Made by a program: the position numbers and the translations under genes
Notes under the pieces: generated by a model
The model's database searches: none
What the model was told of the DNA's origin: nothing
The model's input: only the letters and a program-made list of their open reading frames with translations
Shown: one piece after another, positions 51,638-59,358 of the stretch
Layout of the letters: each line of letters opens with the position of its first letter
Position numbering within the stretch: the stretch's first letter is position 1
Origin: Oscillatoria salina IIICB1
Lineage (GTDB): Bacteria; Cyanobacteriota; Cyanobacteriia; Cyanobacteriales; SIO1D9
Reading direction: 5' to 3'
Length of the DNA stretch: 64,000 bases
Assembly (NCBI RefSeq): GCF_020144665.1
Contig: NZ_JAAHBQ010000015.1
Location: forward strand, 1-64,000

Positions 51638-52710
51638 TAACTTTTTGCTTCTAAACGACGGAGAGTTTGTCTTTTCGTTAGTTGAGAGAGAAAATATTGA
51701 GTTACTAAGCCTGGTTGTTCTGCTTGCATAATCGCACGAACAACAGCTACTCGTGTCGCCCCAGCATTTAAAACATCATTTAAATTATTTGGATCTATAC
51801 CACCGATCGCAAACCAAGGGATAGGAGAATTTTGGGCAGCATGGCGAATATAATCAAAGCCAGTAGCCGCTTTTCCCTGCTTAGTTGGCGTTTCATAAAC
51901 AGGTCCAACACCAATATAATCCGCACCTTCAGCGATCGCTTTTTGCATTTCTTCAGGATTTGTCGTCGAACGACCGATAATTTTTCTTGAGCCTAACAAA
52001 TGTCTTGCGAGTGCAATTGGTATATCTTGTTGTCCCAAATGAACTCCATCAGCATCCACAGCGATCGCTAAATCCGGGCGATCGTTAATAATAAATAAAG
52101 CTCCGTAGTGATGGCACAACTGACGTAATTTTCTCGCTTGAGCTAGTTTTACTGTATCGTCAGCTTCTTTATGGCGATATTGAACTAAACTTAATCCCCC
52201 TTGCAGCGCCGCTTCTACAACACTAAACAATTGTTCCGAAGGAGAAGTTACCAAATACAGCAAAGCATTTTTAAGCTGCTGGTGGCGTGGATAAGCTAAT
52301 AAACTACTTTCGAGACTATAAACTCGATAGCGCAGTTGCTTACAGGCTGTTCCCATCTGCGGTTTATACAGCTTCCCATATTCTTCCAAAACCCGCAAAG
52401 CTTCCTCAATCCGACACAAATTCGCCTGTAACAATTGGTCAAGACTCGAACGTTGTTCTTCCCTCGGATGAGATAATTCTGTACCAGGATCGCCCGGAGT
52501 ATCTCGCGCTGCTCGTAACTCCGAAGTATGCCAACTGGCTAACTCTTGGCGCATTTCCTTACATTCGAGTGCCATTGGACTCGACTCTAGCCCAAAACGA
52601 CACCATTCCTCAACAATCCGCAAACCTTCCCTAGCACGGTCTAGATTAGCATCGAGAATACGATAAATTGCTCGTTCTTGTCCTCTACCCTGGTTATATT
52701 GTTCGCCCAT
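51637..52710 (-). CDS. thiE: thiamin phosphate synthase ThiE with N-terminal extension
   Basis: The protein has an N-terminal helical domain (about 1-150, with RILDANLDRAREGLRIVEEWCRF) typical of cyanobacterial ThiE, and a C-terminal TIM barrel that joins the pyrimidine and thiazole moieties (LVQYRHKEADD, LFIINDRPDLAIAVDADGVHLGQ, GVGPVYETPTKQG, FAIGGID). I place the start at the ATG at 52710 (GGGGAG upstream); an ATG at 52755 would add 15 residues. It is co-translated with thiS, and a tenA-like gene is divergent nearby. Confidence 0.93.
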   Translation of the reverse strand: MGEQYNQGRGQERAIYRILDANLDRAREGLRIVEEWCRFGLESSPMALECKEMRQELASWHTSELRAARDTPGDPGTELSHPREEQRSSLDQLLQANLCRIEEALRVLEEYGKLYKPQMGTACKQLRYRVYSLESSLLAYPRHQQLKNALLYLVTSPSEQLFSVVEAALQGGLSLVQYRHKEADDTVKLAQARKLRQLCHHYGALFIINDRPDLAIAVDADGVHLGQQDIPIALARHLLGSRKIIGRSTTNPEEMQKAIAEGADYIGVGPVYETPTKQGKAATGFDYIRHAAQNSPIPWFAIGGIDPNNLNDVLNAGATRVAVVRAIMQAEQPGLVTQYFLSQLTKRQTLRRLEAKS

Positions 52711-52832
52711 CGCCAAAAACTCCCCTAAGTGCGATCCAAAAATAGCGATCGTCATTGTTACTTTATTTTTTCACTGCTACAGCAGGATCAAAGCTAAAGT
52801 TAAATTTTCAGTCTATATAGGAGTCAATATAC

Positions 52833-53456
52833 ATGACCTTTACCTGCTCTGAACTACTGGAAAAACATCCTCAAGCTTGGCAACAAGCTACGGTACACCC
52901 TTTTTTGGCAGGATGCAAGTCTGGCACAATTCAAGATTCTCAGTTTGATACTTGGCTGGTACAAGATTATTTGTTTGTGATTGAGTTTACTCGCTTTGTG
53001 GCACGAGTTTTAGCCAACGCTCCTGCGGATAATTTTGAGATAATTTTAGGGGGGTTAAGTGCTTTAAAAGCCGAACTGAATTGGTTTCAAACTCAAGCAA
53101 AAGAACGAAAATTAACTCTAGAAACTGACAAACAGCCTACTTGTCAAGAATACTGTGAGTATCTCGAAGAACTGGCTGATAAATCTTATCCGGTGCAAGC
53201 GACAGCATTTTGGGCGATCGAACTGGCTTATAATCAAGCTTGGCAGCTACCCGGAAAAATGAGTCCAGCTTATCAAGAGTTTAGCGATCGCTGGGGTAAT
53301 CCTGATTTTACTGAATATGTTCAATTCCTGGAAAAACAAGCAGATCGAGCTTTATTTACTGCTAAGCCATCCGAACAACAGCAAGCACAAGTAGCTTTTC
53401 TCCAAATAGCTCATTTAGAAAAAGACTTCTGGCAAATGGCTTTTAATGCCAGCTAG
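52833..53456 (+). CDS. tenA: TenA/THI-4 family protein
   Basis: The 207-residue helical protein matches TenA: HPFLAGCKSGTIQDSQFDTWLVQDYLFVIEFTRF at the start and TAFWAIELAYNQAW later. In typical TenA a Cys serves as nucleophile near the middle; here that position seems to lack Cys (ATAFWAIE), as in TenA_E variants that use Glu. It would salvage thiamin pyrimidine. The location beside thiE-thiS supports a thiamin role. The exact subclass is tentative. Confidence 0.88.
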   Translation: MTFTCSELLEKHPQAWQQATVHPFLAGCKSGTIQDSQFDTWLVQDYLFVIEFTRFVARVLANAPADNFEIILGGLSALKAELNWFQTQAKERKLTLETDKQPTCQEYCEYLEELADKSYPVQATAFWAIELAYNQAWQLPGKMSPAYQEFSDRWGNPDFTEYVQFLEKQADRALFTAKPSEQQQAQVAFLQIAHLEKDFWQMAFNAS

Positions 53457-53465
53457 ACAATTCAA

Positions 53466-53550
53466 CGGAGAGGGAGAGATTCGAACTCTCGGAGCCTTTC
53501 GGCTCACCCGATTTCAAGTCGGGCGCAATCGACCACTCTGCCACCTCTCC
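53466..53550 (-). tRNA. tRNA-Ser (TGA anticodon)
   Basis: On the minus strand the 85-base gene starts GGAGAGGTGGCAGAGTGG and has the anticodon stem-loop CCCGACTTGAAATCGGG, giving anticodon TGA. A long variable arm (GAGCC/GGCTC) marks a class II tRNA. The acceptor arms GGAGAGG and CCTCTCC pair perfectly with discriminator G, as needed for serine. CCA is not encoded. Confidence 0.97.
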
Positions 53551-53572
53551 AAGGTTAAGTATATTTATCATA

Positions 53573-54490
53573 TCAAACCGTCGAAACTTCTTGAATCTGA
53601 TAAAGAATTTCTTTGGAGACGATACTGAAATCTGATTTTAGCCAAATCAGCGAAATCTCTGTAACTACGCGATTTGACAAGCTAACAATCGAGAAATTCC
53701 GTAGTTTCTCATCTTCGTTGGTAATAATTCTGGGTACGCGGGCAGAATTAAGATAAACGGTTCCCTGAGTATCTTGATTAACGATCGTGCGTAATCTTTC
53801 CTCAGTATGGCGCAGCCGATGGTGCATATGACCGAAAGTAACTAAAGGTATATTTTTCCCGAAAGAACGCACTTTCGCGATCGCTTCTGTCAAATCGGGG
53901 TCGCCAAAATCACCACCTTGAGGATTCCAGTCTCGTCCACAAGTATCTTCTGGTTTGTCTCCTAAACCTGCTGGACCGTTGTGACCAAGAAAAATCACTG
54001 TATCATACATCGTAGATTCCGCCGCAGCCACAATTCGCATCGTCGATTCAGCAAAATTATTCACGTTGTAGCGCGATTGGTAAAATTCTTTGCTTCTCCA
54101 CTCAGAACCACCCCAAGTAAAAGGACGACTCCCTACCACCGATAATTGTAACTGAGGCAAATCTAACTTACCGTAGCCTACATGAGCTTCACCCAACAAA
54201 TCTAGCTGTTGTTGTACCCAATCTTCGCTGCTATGGTCATAAGGACTGCGCTTGCGACCCCAATTAGTTGCAGTATACCAAGCATCATGATTACCCATCA
54301 CTGCGGCTTTAGGAAGAGTCAGATTAGCGATCGCGCGGACAACTTCTACCGACTCATTCCCAAAATCGCCGACAAATAAGACTAGATCGACACCTAGATG
54401 TTTTAAGGCTAATTCATCTTCTGGTTCCCACTGCTCGTGTACATCCCCAACCACAGCAATTTTTATCTGCTGATTTTCGCGATCGCTCAT
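53573..54490 (-). CDS. metallophosphoesterase, cyanobacterial family
   Basis: The 305-residue protein has the calcineurin-like metal motifs: VVGDVHEQ, FVGDFGNE, MGNHDAW, IFLGHNGP and VTFGHMHHRL. All ligands are present, so it should be an active phosphoesterase. It resembles the TIGR04168-type family found in cyanobacteria and plants; the substrate is unknown. No signal peptide is seen, so it should be cytoplasmic. Its upstream region has a perfect 13-bp inverted repeat at 54552-54587. Confidence 0.9.
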   Translation of the reverse strand: MSDRENQQIKIAVVGDVHEQWEPEDELALKHLGVDLVLFVGDFGNESVEVVRAIANLTLPKAAVMGNHDAWYTATNWGRKRSPYDHSSEDWVQQQLDLLGEAHVGYGKLDLPQLQLSVVGSRPFTWGGSEWRSKEFYQSRYNVNNFAESTMRIVAAAESTMYDTVIFLGHNGPAGLGDKPEDTCGRDWNPQGGDFGDPDLTEAIAKVRSFGKNIPLVTFGHMHHRLRHTEERLRTIVNQDTQGTVYLNSARVPRIITNEDEKLRNFSIVSLSNRVVTEISLIWLKSDFSIVSKEILYQIQEVSTV

Positions 54491-54551
54491 AAAAGTCCCC
54501 CTCTGGTGTTCCTTTTCTAGGATAAAAGGTCTGAGCTAGCGATCGGGGAGG

Positions 54552-54587
54552 ACTTGACAGTAATTTATAAACCCATTACTGTCAAGT
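54552..54587. promoter_or_regulatory. perfect 13-bp inverted repeat with promoter-like elements on both strands
   Basis: ACTTGACAGTAAT (54552-54564) and ATTACTGTCAAGT (54575-54587) are exact inverted repeats with a 10-base spacer. Because of the symmetry each strand has TTGACA, 17 bp, TACTGT. The element lies 61 bases before the metallophosphoesterase start and 270 before the plus-strand gene at 54858. It could be a bidirectional promoter or operator. Elsewhere in 54491-54857 I see no gene. Confidence 0.45.
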
Positions 54588-54857
54588 ATACTAACTTAGT
54601 ATTGCCAAAAAGAACAAATATTATCTTCTTAAGAAAGGTAAATCTCTACACCAACAGTTGTAGGAATCGTAGTTTATAATCGAAGCAACAGCATATTATT
54701 TTACAATCAAAACCGTCATAAATCAGGTTTAGGCACTGCCAACTTATTTGCTATCTTGCCAAATTTGCCTCTCAGCCATAAAGACTTAGTGGGCGCGGAT
54801 TTTAGGATGCGCTGTAGCGTACCTTAAATTCGTGTAAATAATTGAAAATACCTAACC

Positions 54858-55739
54858 ATGAAATACCTTCTGAATGCTTTTTTAAAAGCTAGTGTAGAAA
54901 ATCCTTTTTTTCGAGGCTATACTAGCACCAACCACGTCTTTGCCAACGAACGCTTAAAAATTTTACACGAGCGCGCAGAGTTTTATCGACAGGAAATAGA
55001 AAAACTTCAAAAACACATAAACTCTAATTACGGAGGTACTCGTTGGATAGAAGCTTCAGCGCATTTAGATGCAGCAGAGATTTCTGGCAATCCGAATCTT
55101 TATCACTTATGCAGAAAAATAGAACAATTAGCTGATAAAAAAGCACAAGTAGAACAAAAAATAGCCAAAATAAACAAAAAAGAAAAACGCAAAAAGTATG
55201 AAATAGCCAAAGTAAAAAGAAAGCAGGAGGGTAAACAAAGTTTATTAGATAAGATTGATAATATAGTAGTTTTTATTCGAGTTTGGTCGAGAAGAATTTT
55301 GATTCTTTTTGTTATTATTTTAGGATTAAAAACTTGTCTTGCGCAAACTCAAAATCAAACGGAGTGGGAGTATAAAACTGGCATGATTTCTAGTAATGTT
55401 CTAGTGAGTCAAGACGGAAATTTAAAAATTAGGCAGTTGCGATCTTATCAAGAAGCTTGTGTCACTGGAAAACCAAGTGACTCTTATTACCTTAAAGATG
55501 GTGTAAGTGGCGTATTGTATCCCAGTCAGTGCGGTCAATATGGTGGGGATATTGCGGAATATAAGTTTATCGATATCGGTGGTAATGAAAGATGTACGGG
55601 AAAAGCGGTAATTGGATTAGGAGAAAGAGAAGCAGAAGCTGTAACCTTTTGGGAAATTGAAGATGCAGTTTCAGGTCACGTTTGTAGCACTATAGGGAAA
55701 ACTTATGAAATAAAAATGCACTCTCTGGAAATAAAGTAA
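54858..55739 (+). CDS. unknown membrane-anchored coiled-coil protein
   Basis: The 293-residue protein has an N-terminal soluble part with a coiled coil and a Lys-rich stretch (about 30-135), one membrane helix (RILILFVIILGLKTCLA; about 148-165) and a C-terminal domain probably outside the cytoplasm. The outer domain has Cys in EACVTG, SQCGQY, RCTG and HVCST that may pair. I do not recognise the family. It opens a group of three unidentified frames between conserved genes. Confidence 0.7.
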   Translation: MKYLLNAFLKASVENPFFRGYTSTNHVFANERLKILHERAEFYRQEIEKLQKHINSNYGGTRWIEASAHLDAAEISGNPNLYHLCRKIEQLADKKAQVEQKIAKINKKEKRKKYEIAKVKRKQEGKQSLLDKIDNIVVFIRVWSRRILILFVIILGLKTCLAQTQNQTEWEYKTGMISSNVLVSQDGNLKIRQLRSYQEACVTGKPSDSYYLKDGVSGVLYPSQCGQYGGDIAEYKFIDIGGNERCTGKAVIGLGEREAEAVTFWEIEDAVSGHVCSTIGKTYEIKMHSLEIK

Positions 55740-55869
55740 TAGTTAACAATTATCTTTTGTGTGTTTAAGAAAGAAATACATATCTGCTTGCCAAATACTT
55801 GTCAATATCTAGTGAATAGTATTTTGCTTTCATAGAGCGATTGATAAATAAATTAAAGGATGATTAATT

Positions 55870-56178
55870 ATGTCTGAACAAAGAAAAATAACAATTGTTA
55901 GTTCAGTTATTTTACTAATCATTAAAGTAACATATGGTATCCACGTTGGTTGCTTTGTTGGTGCGGCTGCGGGAGCGTGCATCGGAATGGTAGAAGGTGG
56001 ATTTTCTTACTTAATGAGTTTTTCTGAAAGCACCGAGTACGGGTCAGCAATACCGCTACTTTCAGATACTATATTTACTTTTGTCGGTGGTAGCTTTTTG
56101 AGTCCGGCTAATACAATTACGGGTTTTTTTGGCGGAATGTTTAGTGGTGCTGGAGTTGGTGCTTGGGGGGTATTTTAA
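55870..56178 (+). CDS. Gly-rich membrane protein, N-terminal part (frame 1 of overlapping pair)
   Basis: The 102-residue frame has several Gly-rich hydrophobic segments (HVGCFVGAAAGACIGMVEGG, FFGGMFSGAGVGAWG). It ends at a TAA just after a six-G run at 56165-56170. The next frame overlaps it by 16 bases in the -1 register and continues a similar Gly-rich membrane pattern. Either this is the first part of a split or frameshifted gene of about 319 residues, or the two are separate coupled genes. Family unknown. Confidence 0.55.
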   Translation: MSEQRKITIVSSVILLIIKVTYGIHVGCFVGAAAGACIGMVEGGFSYLMSFSESTEYGSAIPLLSDTIFTFVGGSFLSPANTITGFFGGMFSGAGVGAWGVF

Positions 56179-56828
56179 CTAGCTTACTTTTAGGTATTTT
56201 TCGATTACTAGAAGCTTTAAATTTGGAAAAATTTAAAGTGGCAATATCTGTTTTTAACGGTATTTTTGGTGGTCGAATAGGTGCTGTACTACTAGGAACA
56301 TTAACCAGTAGTATTACAGGATTTGTAGTGCGGTATATTGCCAAAAATAATCCTAATGAATCCATTACTATATTCGGATTTTTGGGGTTAAGAGGTGGTC
56401 TTTATGTGGGAATTGCAATCGGGCTATGTTTTGCAATTTATGGATACAACAAATCCTCTATTAATTTATCCTTGAAGAAAGTAGAAAAACTGAGAGAAAA
56501 GGCATTAGCTATTTTGCTAGCAGCTTTATTATTGATAACCCTGTTTGAATTTTGGGGAATAATTTTGATGATAGTGCTATTTTCTCTCTTGAATTACGGT
56601 CCAGAAAATAGCCAAGAATTCTTGAAGAAAAATGTGATCTCAAAAGCAAAAAATAAAAAATGGATACTTATTCTAAGTGGTTTGGCTGGTGCTATTGGCT
56701 TCAAAGGTTTTTTAGGTGCTATTTTCGGCGTGCTTACAGGATTAGCTATAAATCGATGGTTATTGCCACAATTACAGAATCGTCTGACTAAGGTAGAAAG
56801 CTCAGAAATTTCTTCTCATGAATATTGA
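56163..56828 (+). CDS. Gly-rich membrane protein, C-terminal part (frame 2 of overlapping pair)
   Basis: The frame encodes about 221 residues with five or six membrane segments (SVFNGIFGGRIGAVLLGTLT, GLRGGLYVGIAIGLCFAIYG, ILLAALLLITLFEFWGIILM, GLAGAIGFKGFLGAIFGVLT). If separate, it starts at the TTG at 56163, with GGAG at 56152-56155 suitably placed. It could equally be reached by a -1 slip on the six-G run. I do not recognise the family. Composition matches the preceding frame. Confidence 0.6.
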   Translation: MGGILTSLLLGIFRLLEALNLEKFKVAISVFNGIFGGRIGAVLLGTLTSSITGFVVRYIAKNNPNESITIFGFLGLRGGLYVGIAIGLCFAIYGYNKSSINLSLKKVEKLREKALAILLAALLLITLFEFWGIILMIVLFSLLNYGPENSQEFLKKNVISKAKNKKWILILSGLAGAIGFKGFLGAIFGVLTGLAINRWLLPQLQNRLTKVESSEISSHEY

Positions 56829-56991
56829 ATGTATAGCGATCAGTCATCTGAGAAAGATTGTTGTTATTATGGTTGAAAAAATAATTAAAATGTGGTAATA
56901 GTCAAAAAAGTTGCCGAACTACGCTCAACCTAATCAAACGTCTAAAAATCATTAAAAATAAAGAACTTCAATTGAGGGAGACGAAGAGCCT

Positions 56992-58716
56992 ATCGAAACT
57001 ATCTACGGAAATCTTCAGGGATTAAAGCCGAGCCAAATCAAACAACTACAAAGGCTTTATCATCAACGTATACCCGGCGATCGCATAACTACAATAGATT
57101 TGTCTGAGCGACTGGCAGCAATTAGCACAGAAATTGCTCAACCAGTTTGTGCGTATTTCAATCGCCGGGGACAAGTAATTCGAGTCGGAGTTGGTTCTCC
57201 TCGTCAAACTAGAATACCACCTCTGGAATTACCCCGTTATGGTGCAGAACGCTTGTCTGGCGTTCGCTGTATCGCGACAAAATTAAAGCCAGAAGCACCA
57301 AAAGAGTCTAGTTTAACCGCAATGGCTATCCAACGCTTAGATGCTTTAGTAATGCTTACCCTTACAGGTGGTGGTAAACAGCGTCGTGGAGGTGGTGCAA
57401 CGGGCTACGTTAAACAAGCATATCTCGCTCACCTGTTACCTCAACCGGAAATAGAACTAGAGCAAAGATTTTACTGGACTGTTTCCCCACCACTAAGTTT
57501 AGAGGCGATCGCTAAACAAGATTTTCTCGACTTAGTAGAAGGGTTAGAAGCTGAATTTCGTCGCGAGTACGTTGCTCAAGAAGTTGATGGATCTCGCGAA
57601 CGAGTGCTAGTAGTAGGTTTGATGACCGATGAAATTTCACCCCTTCAGTTTGAGAATGGTTTAGCTGAAGTAAGCAGGTTAGTTGAGACTGCGGGAGGAG
57701 AAGTTTTACAGACAATTCACCAAAAGCGATCGCGTCCTCATCCCCAAACGGTTATCGGTGCTGGTAAAGTTCAAGAAATTGCTTTGCTTGTCCAAACTCT
57801 CGGTACTAATTTGGTCGTATTCAATCGCGATCTCTCCCCAGCCCAAGTCCGCAACCTGGAAAAACAATTCGGCGTGCGTGTGGTAGACCGTACTGAGGTA
57901 ATTTTAGACATTTTTGCCCAACGCGCTCAATCTCGTGCAGGTAAATTACAAGTAGAACTTGCCCAGTTAGAGTATATGTTGCCTCGTCTCACAGGTCGAG
58001 GTGAAGCAATGTCTCGTTTGGGTGGTGGTATCGGTACCAGAGGACCTGGAGAAACTAAATTAGAAACTGAACGCCGTGCTATTCAACGTCGGATCTCGCG
58101 CTTGCAAAAAGAAGTTAACCAATTACAAGCACATCGTTCTCGTTTACGTCAGCGTCGTCAAAAACAAGAAGTTCCTAGCATCGCTATTGTTGGTTATACG
58201 AACGCGGGTAAATCTACTTTAATTAATGCCCTAACGAACGCGGAAGTTTACACCGCCGACCAACTTTTTGCTACTCTTGACCCGACTACAAGGCGTTTAC
58301 CTGTTCCCGATGCGATCGCCGGAGAACCGCTTACAATTCTACTCACGGATACTGTCGGATTTATTCACGAGTTACCACCAGCTTTAGTCGATTCTTTCCG
58401 AGCAACCCTAGAAGAAGTTACTGAAGCTGATGCACTGCTACACCTTGTAGACTTATCTCATCCCGCATGGCAAAGTCAGATTCGTTCTGTCACCAGTATT
58501 TTAGCCGAAATGCCGGAAACCCCAGGCCCTGCTTTGATTGTCTTTAATAAAATTGACTGCGTAGACAGCGAAACCTTAGCTATAGCACAAGAAGAGTTTC
58601 CTTTAGCCGTGTTTATTTCGGCAAGCGATCGCCTCGGTTTAGAAACTCTCCGTCAAAAGTTAGGTCAGCTTGTCCATTATGCTGTTGCTTCTGTTCGGCG
58701 ATCGGGTGTAGATTGA
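56992..58716 (+). CDS. hflX: GTPase HflX (start codon uncertain)
   Basis: HflX is a ribosome-associated GTPase that rescues or splits stalled ribosomes. The GTPase domain has G1 GYTNAGKSTLINAL, DTVGFIHELP and NKID; the N-terminal part has the glycine-rich RLGGGIGTRGPGETKLE. The first canonical start in frame is a TTG at 57100 (538 residues). However, the frame is open back to 56962 and encodes a family-typical N-terminus, IYGNLQGLKPSQIKQLQRLY. ATC at 56992 sits where Met is expected; ATT at 56971 is also possible. The true start is therefore unclear. Confidence 0.88.
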   Translation: METIYGNLQGLKPSQIKQLQRLYHQRIPGDRITTIDLSERLAAISTEIAQPVCAYFNRRGQVIRVGVGSPRQTRIPPLELPRYGAERLSGVRCIATKLKPEAPKESSLTAMAIQRLDALVMLTLTGGGKQRRGGGATGYVKQAYLAHLLPQPEIELEQRFYWTVSPPLSLEAIAKQDFLDLVEGLEAEFRREYVAQEVDGSRERVLVVGLMTDEISPLQFENGLAEVSRLVETAGGEVLQTIHQKRSRPHPQTVIGAGKVQEIALLVQTLGTNLVVFNRDLSPAQVRNLEKQFGVRVVDRTEVILDIFAQRAQSRAGKLQVELAQLEYMLPRLTGRGEAMSRLGGGIGTRGPGETKLETERRAIQRRISRLQKEVNQLQAHRSRLRQRRQKQEVPSIAIVGYTNAGKSTLINALTNAEVYTADQLFATLDPTTRRLPVPDAIAGEPLTILLTDTVGFIHELPPALVDSFRATLEEVTEADALLHLVDLSHPAWQSQIRSVTSILAEMPETPGPALIVFNKIDCVDSETLAIAQEEFPLAVFISASDRLGLETLRQKLGQLVHYAVASVRRSGVD

Positions 58717-58818
58717 CAAATTAAATATTATTGCTTCATTCAGGGATATGGTGAAAATTCGTGAATTTTACTTTCACATTCACCTCAAAGCCCGATCGTC
58801 ATTTTAATTGAGTTATTC

Positions 58819-59202
58819 CTATTGAAAACTATAGCAAATAGTTCTTTCATTTCCATGACGTTGGCTAGGATTCCAGATTACGCAAATGGCTTCACTCCGA
58901 TGAACATAAGCTGTATAGCCTTCAATCTCGGCTGTATCAGATGAACTAAACTGAACCTGAGTTCGAGAACCATTTGACCAGTGAATGATTACAGTATTGC
59001 CAGTTGACTCAATTTCACATTCTGAGTCTTCTATTATTGGCTCACTTTCTGGCTCACCATTTTGCCTCTCAAAATAAAGGCAATTTGCACTTTCGAAGGG
59101 TTCAGCTATGGAAGGATAAGCAATAACTAAATTAAGAAGTGAAACTGCAAGAGCGCAATAGTAGTAGTTAAAACCTAGTAGAAAATTAAGAGTACGTTTC
59201 AT
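58819..59202 (-). CDS. small secreted protein, unknown function
   Basis: The 127-residue protein has a signal peptide (about 1-33, ending SIAEP) and a mature part with five Cys (SANCLYF, EDSECEIES, AICVIW, TICYSF and others) that could form disulfides. It is beta-rich in appearance (NTVIIHWSNGSRTQVQF). I do not recognise the family. The gene converges with hflX; the upstream gap has interrupted CCATTCCCTCATCCC-type repeats. Confidence 0.65.
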   Translation of the reverse strand: MKRTLNFLLGFNYYYCALAVSLLNLVIAYPSIAEPFESANCLYFERQNGEPESEPIIEDSECEIESTGNTVIIHWSNGSRTQVQFSSSDTAEIEGYTAYVHRSEAICVIWNPSQRHGNERTICYSFQ

Positions 59203-59358
59203 TAGGTGATTTCTTAGACAAATAATTTGGCAATCGAGATTAGAGGTTGGGGGTTGGGGACTGATAGTCAGTATTAATCACCTTACCTATCATTCCCTCA
59301 TCACTTCATCCCATTACCCACCATTCCCTCATCCCACTCTCCCCCGTCTCCCTTTCAA

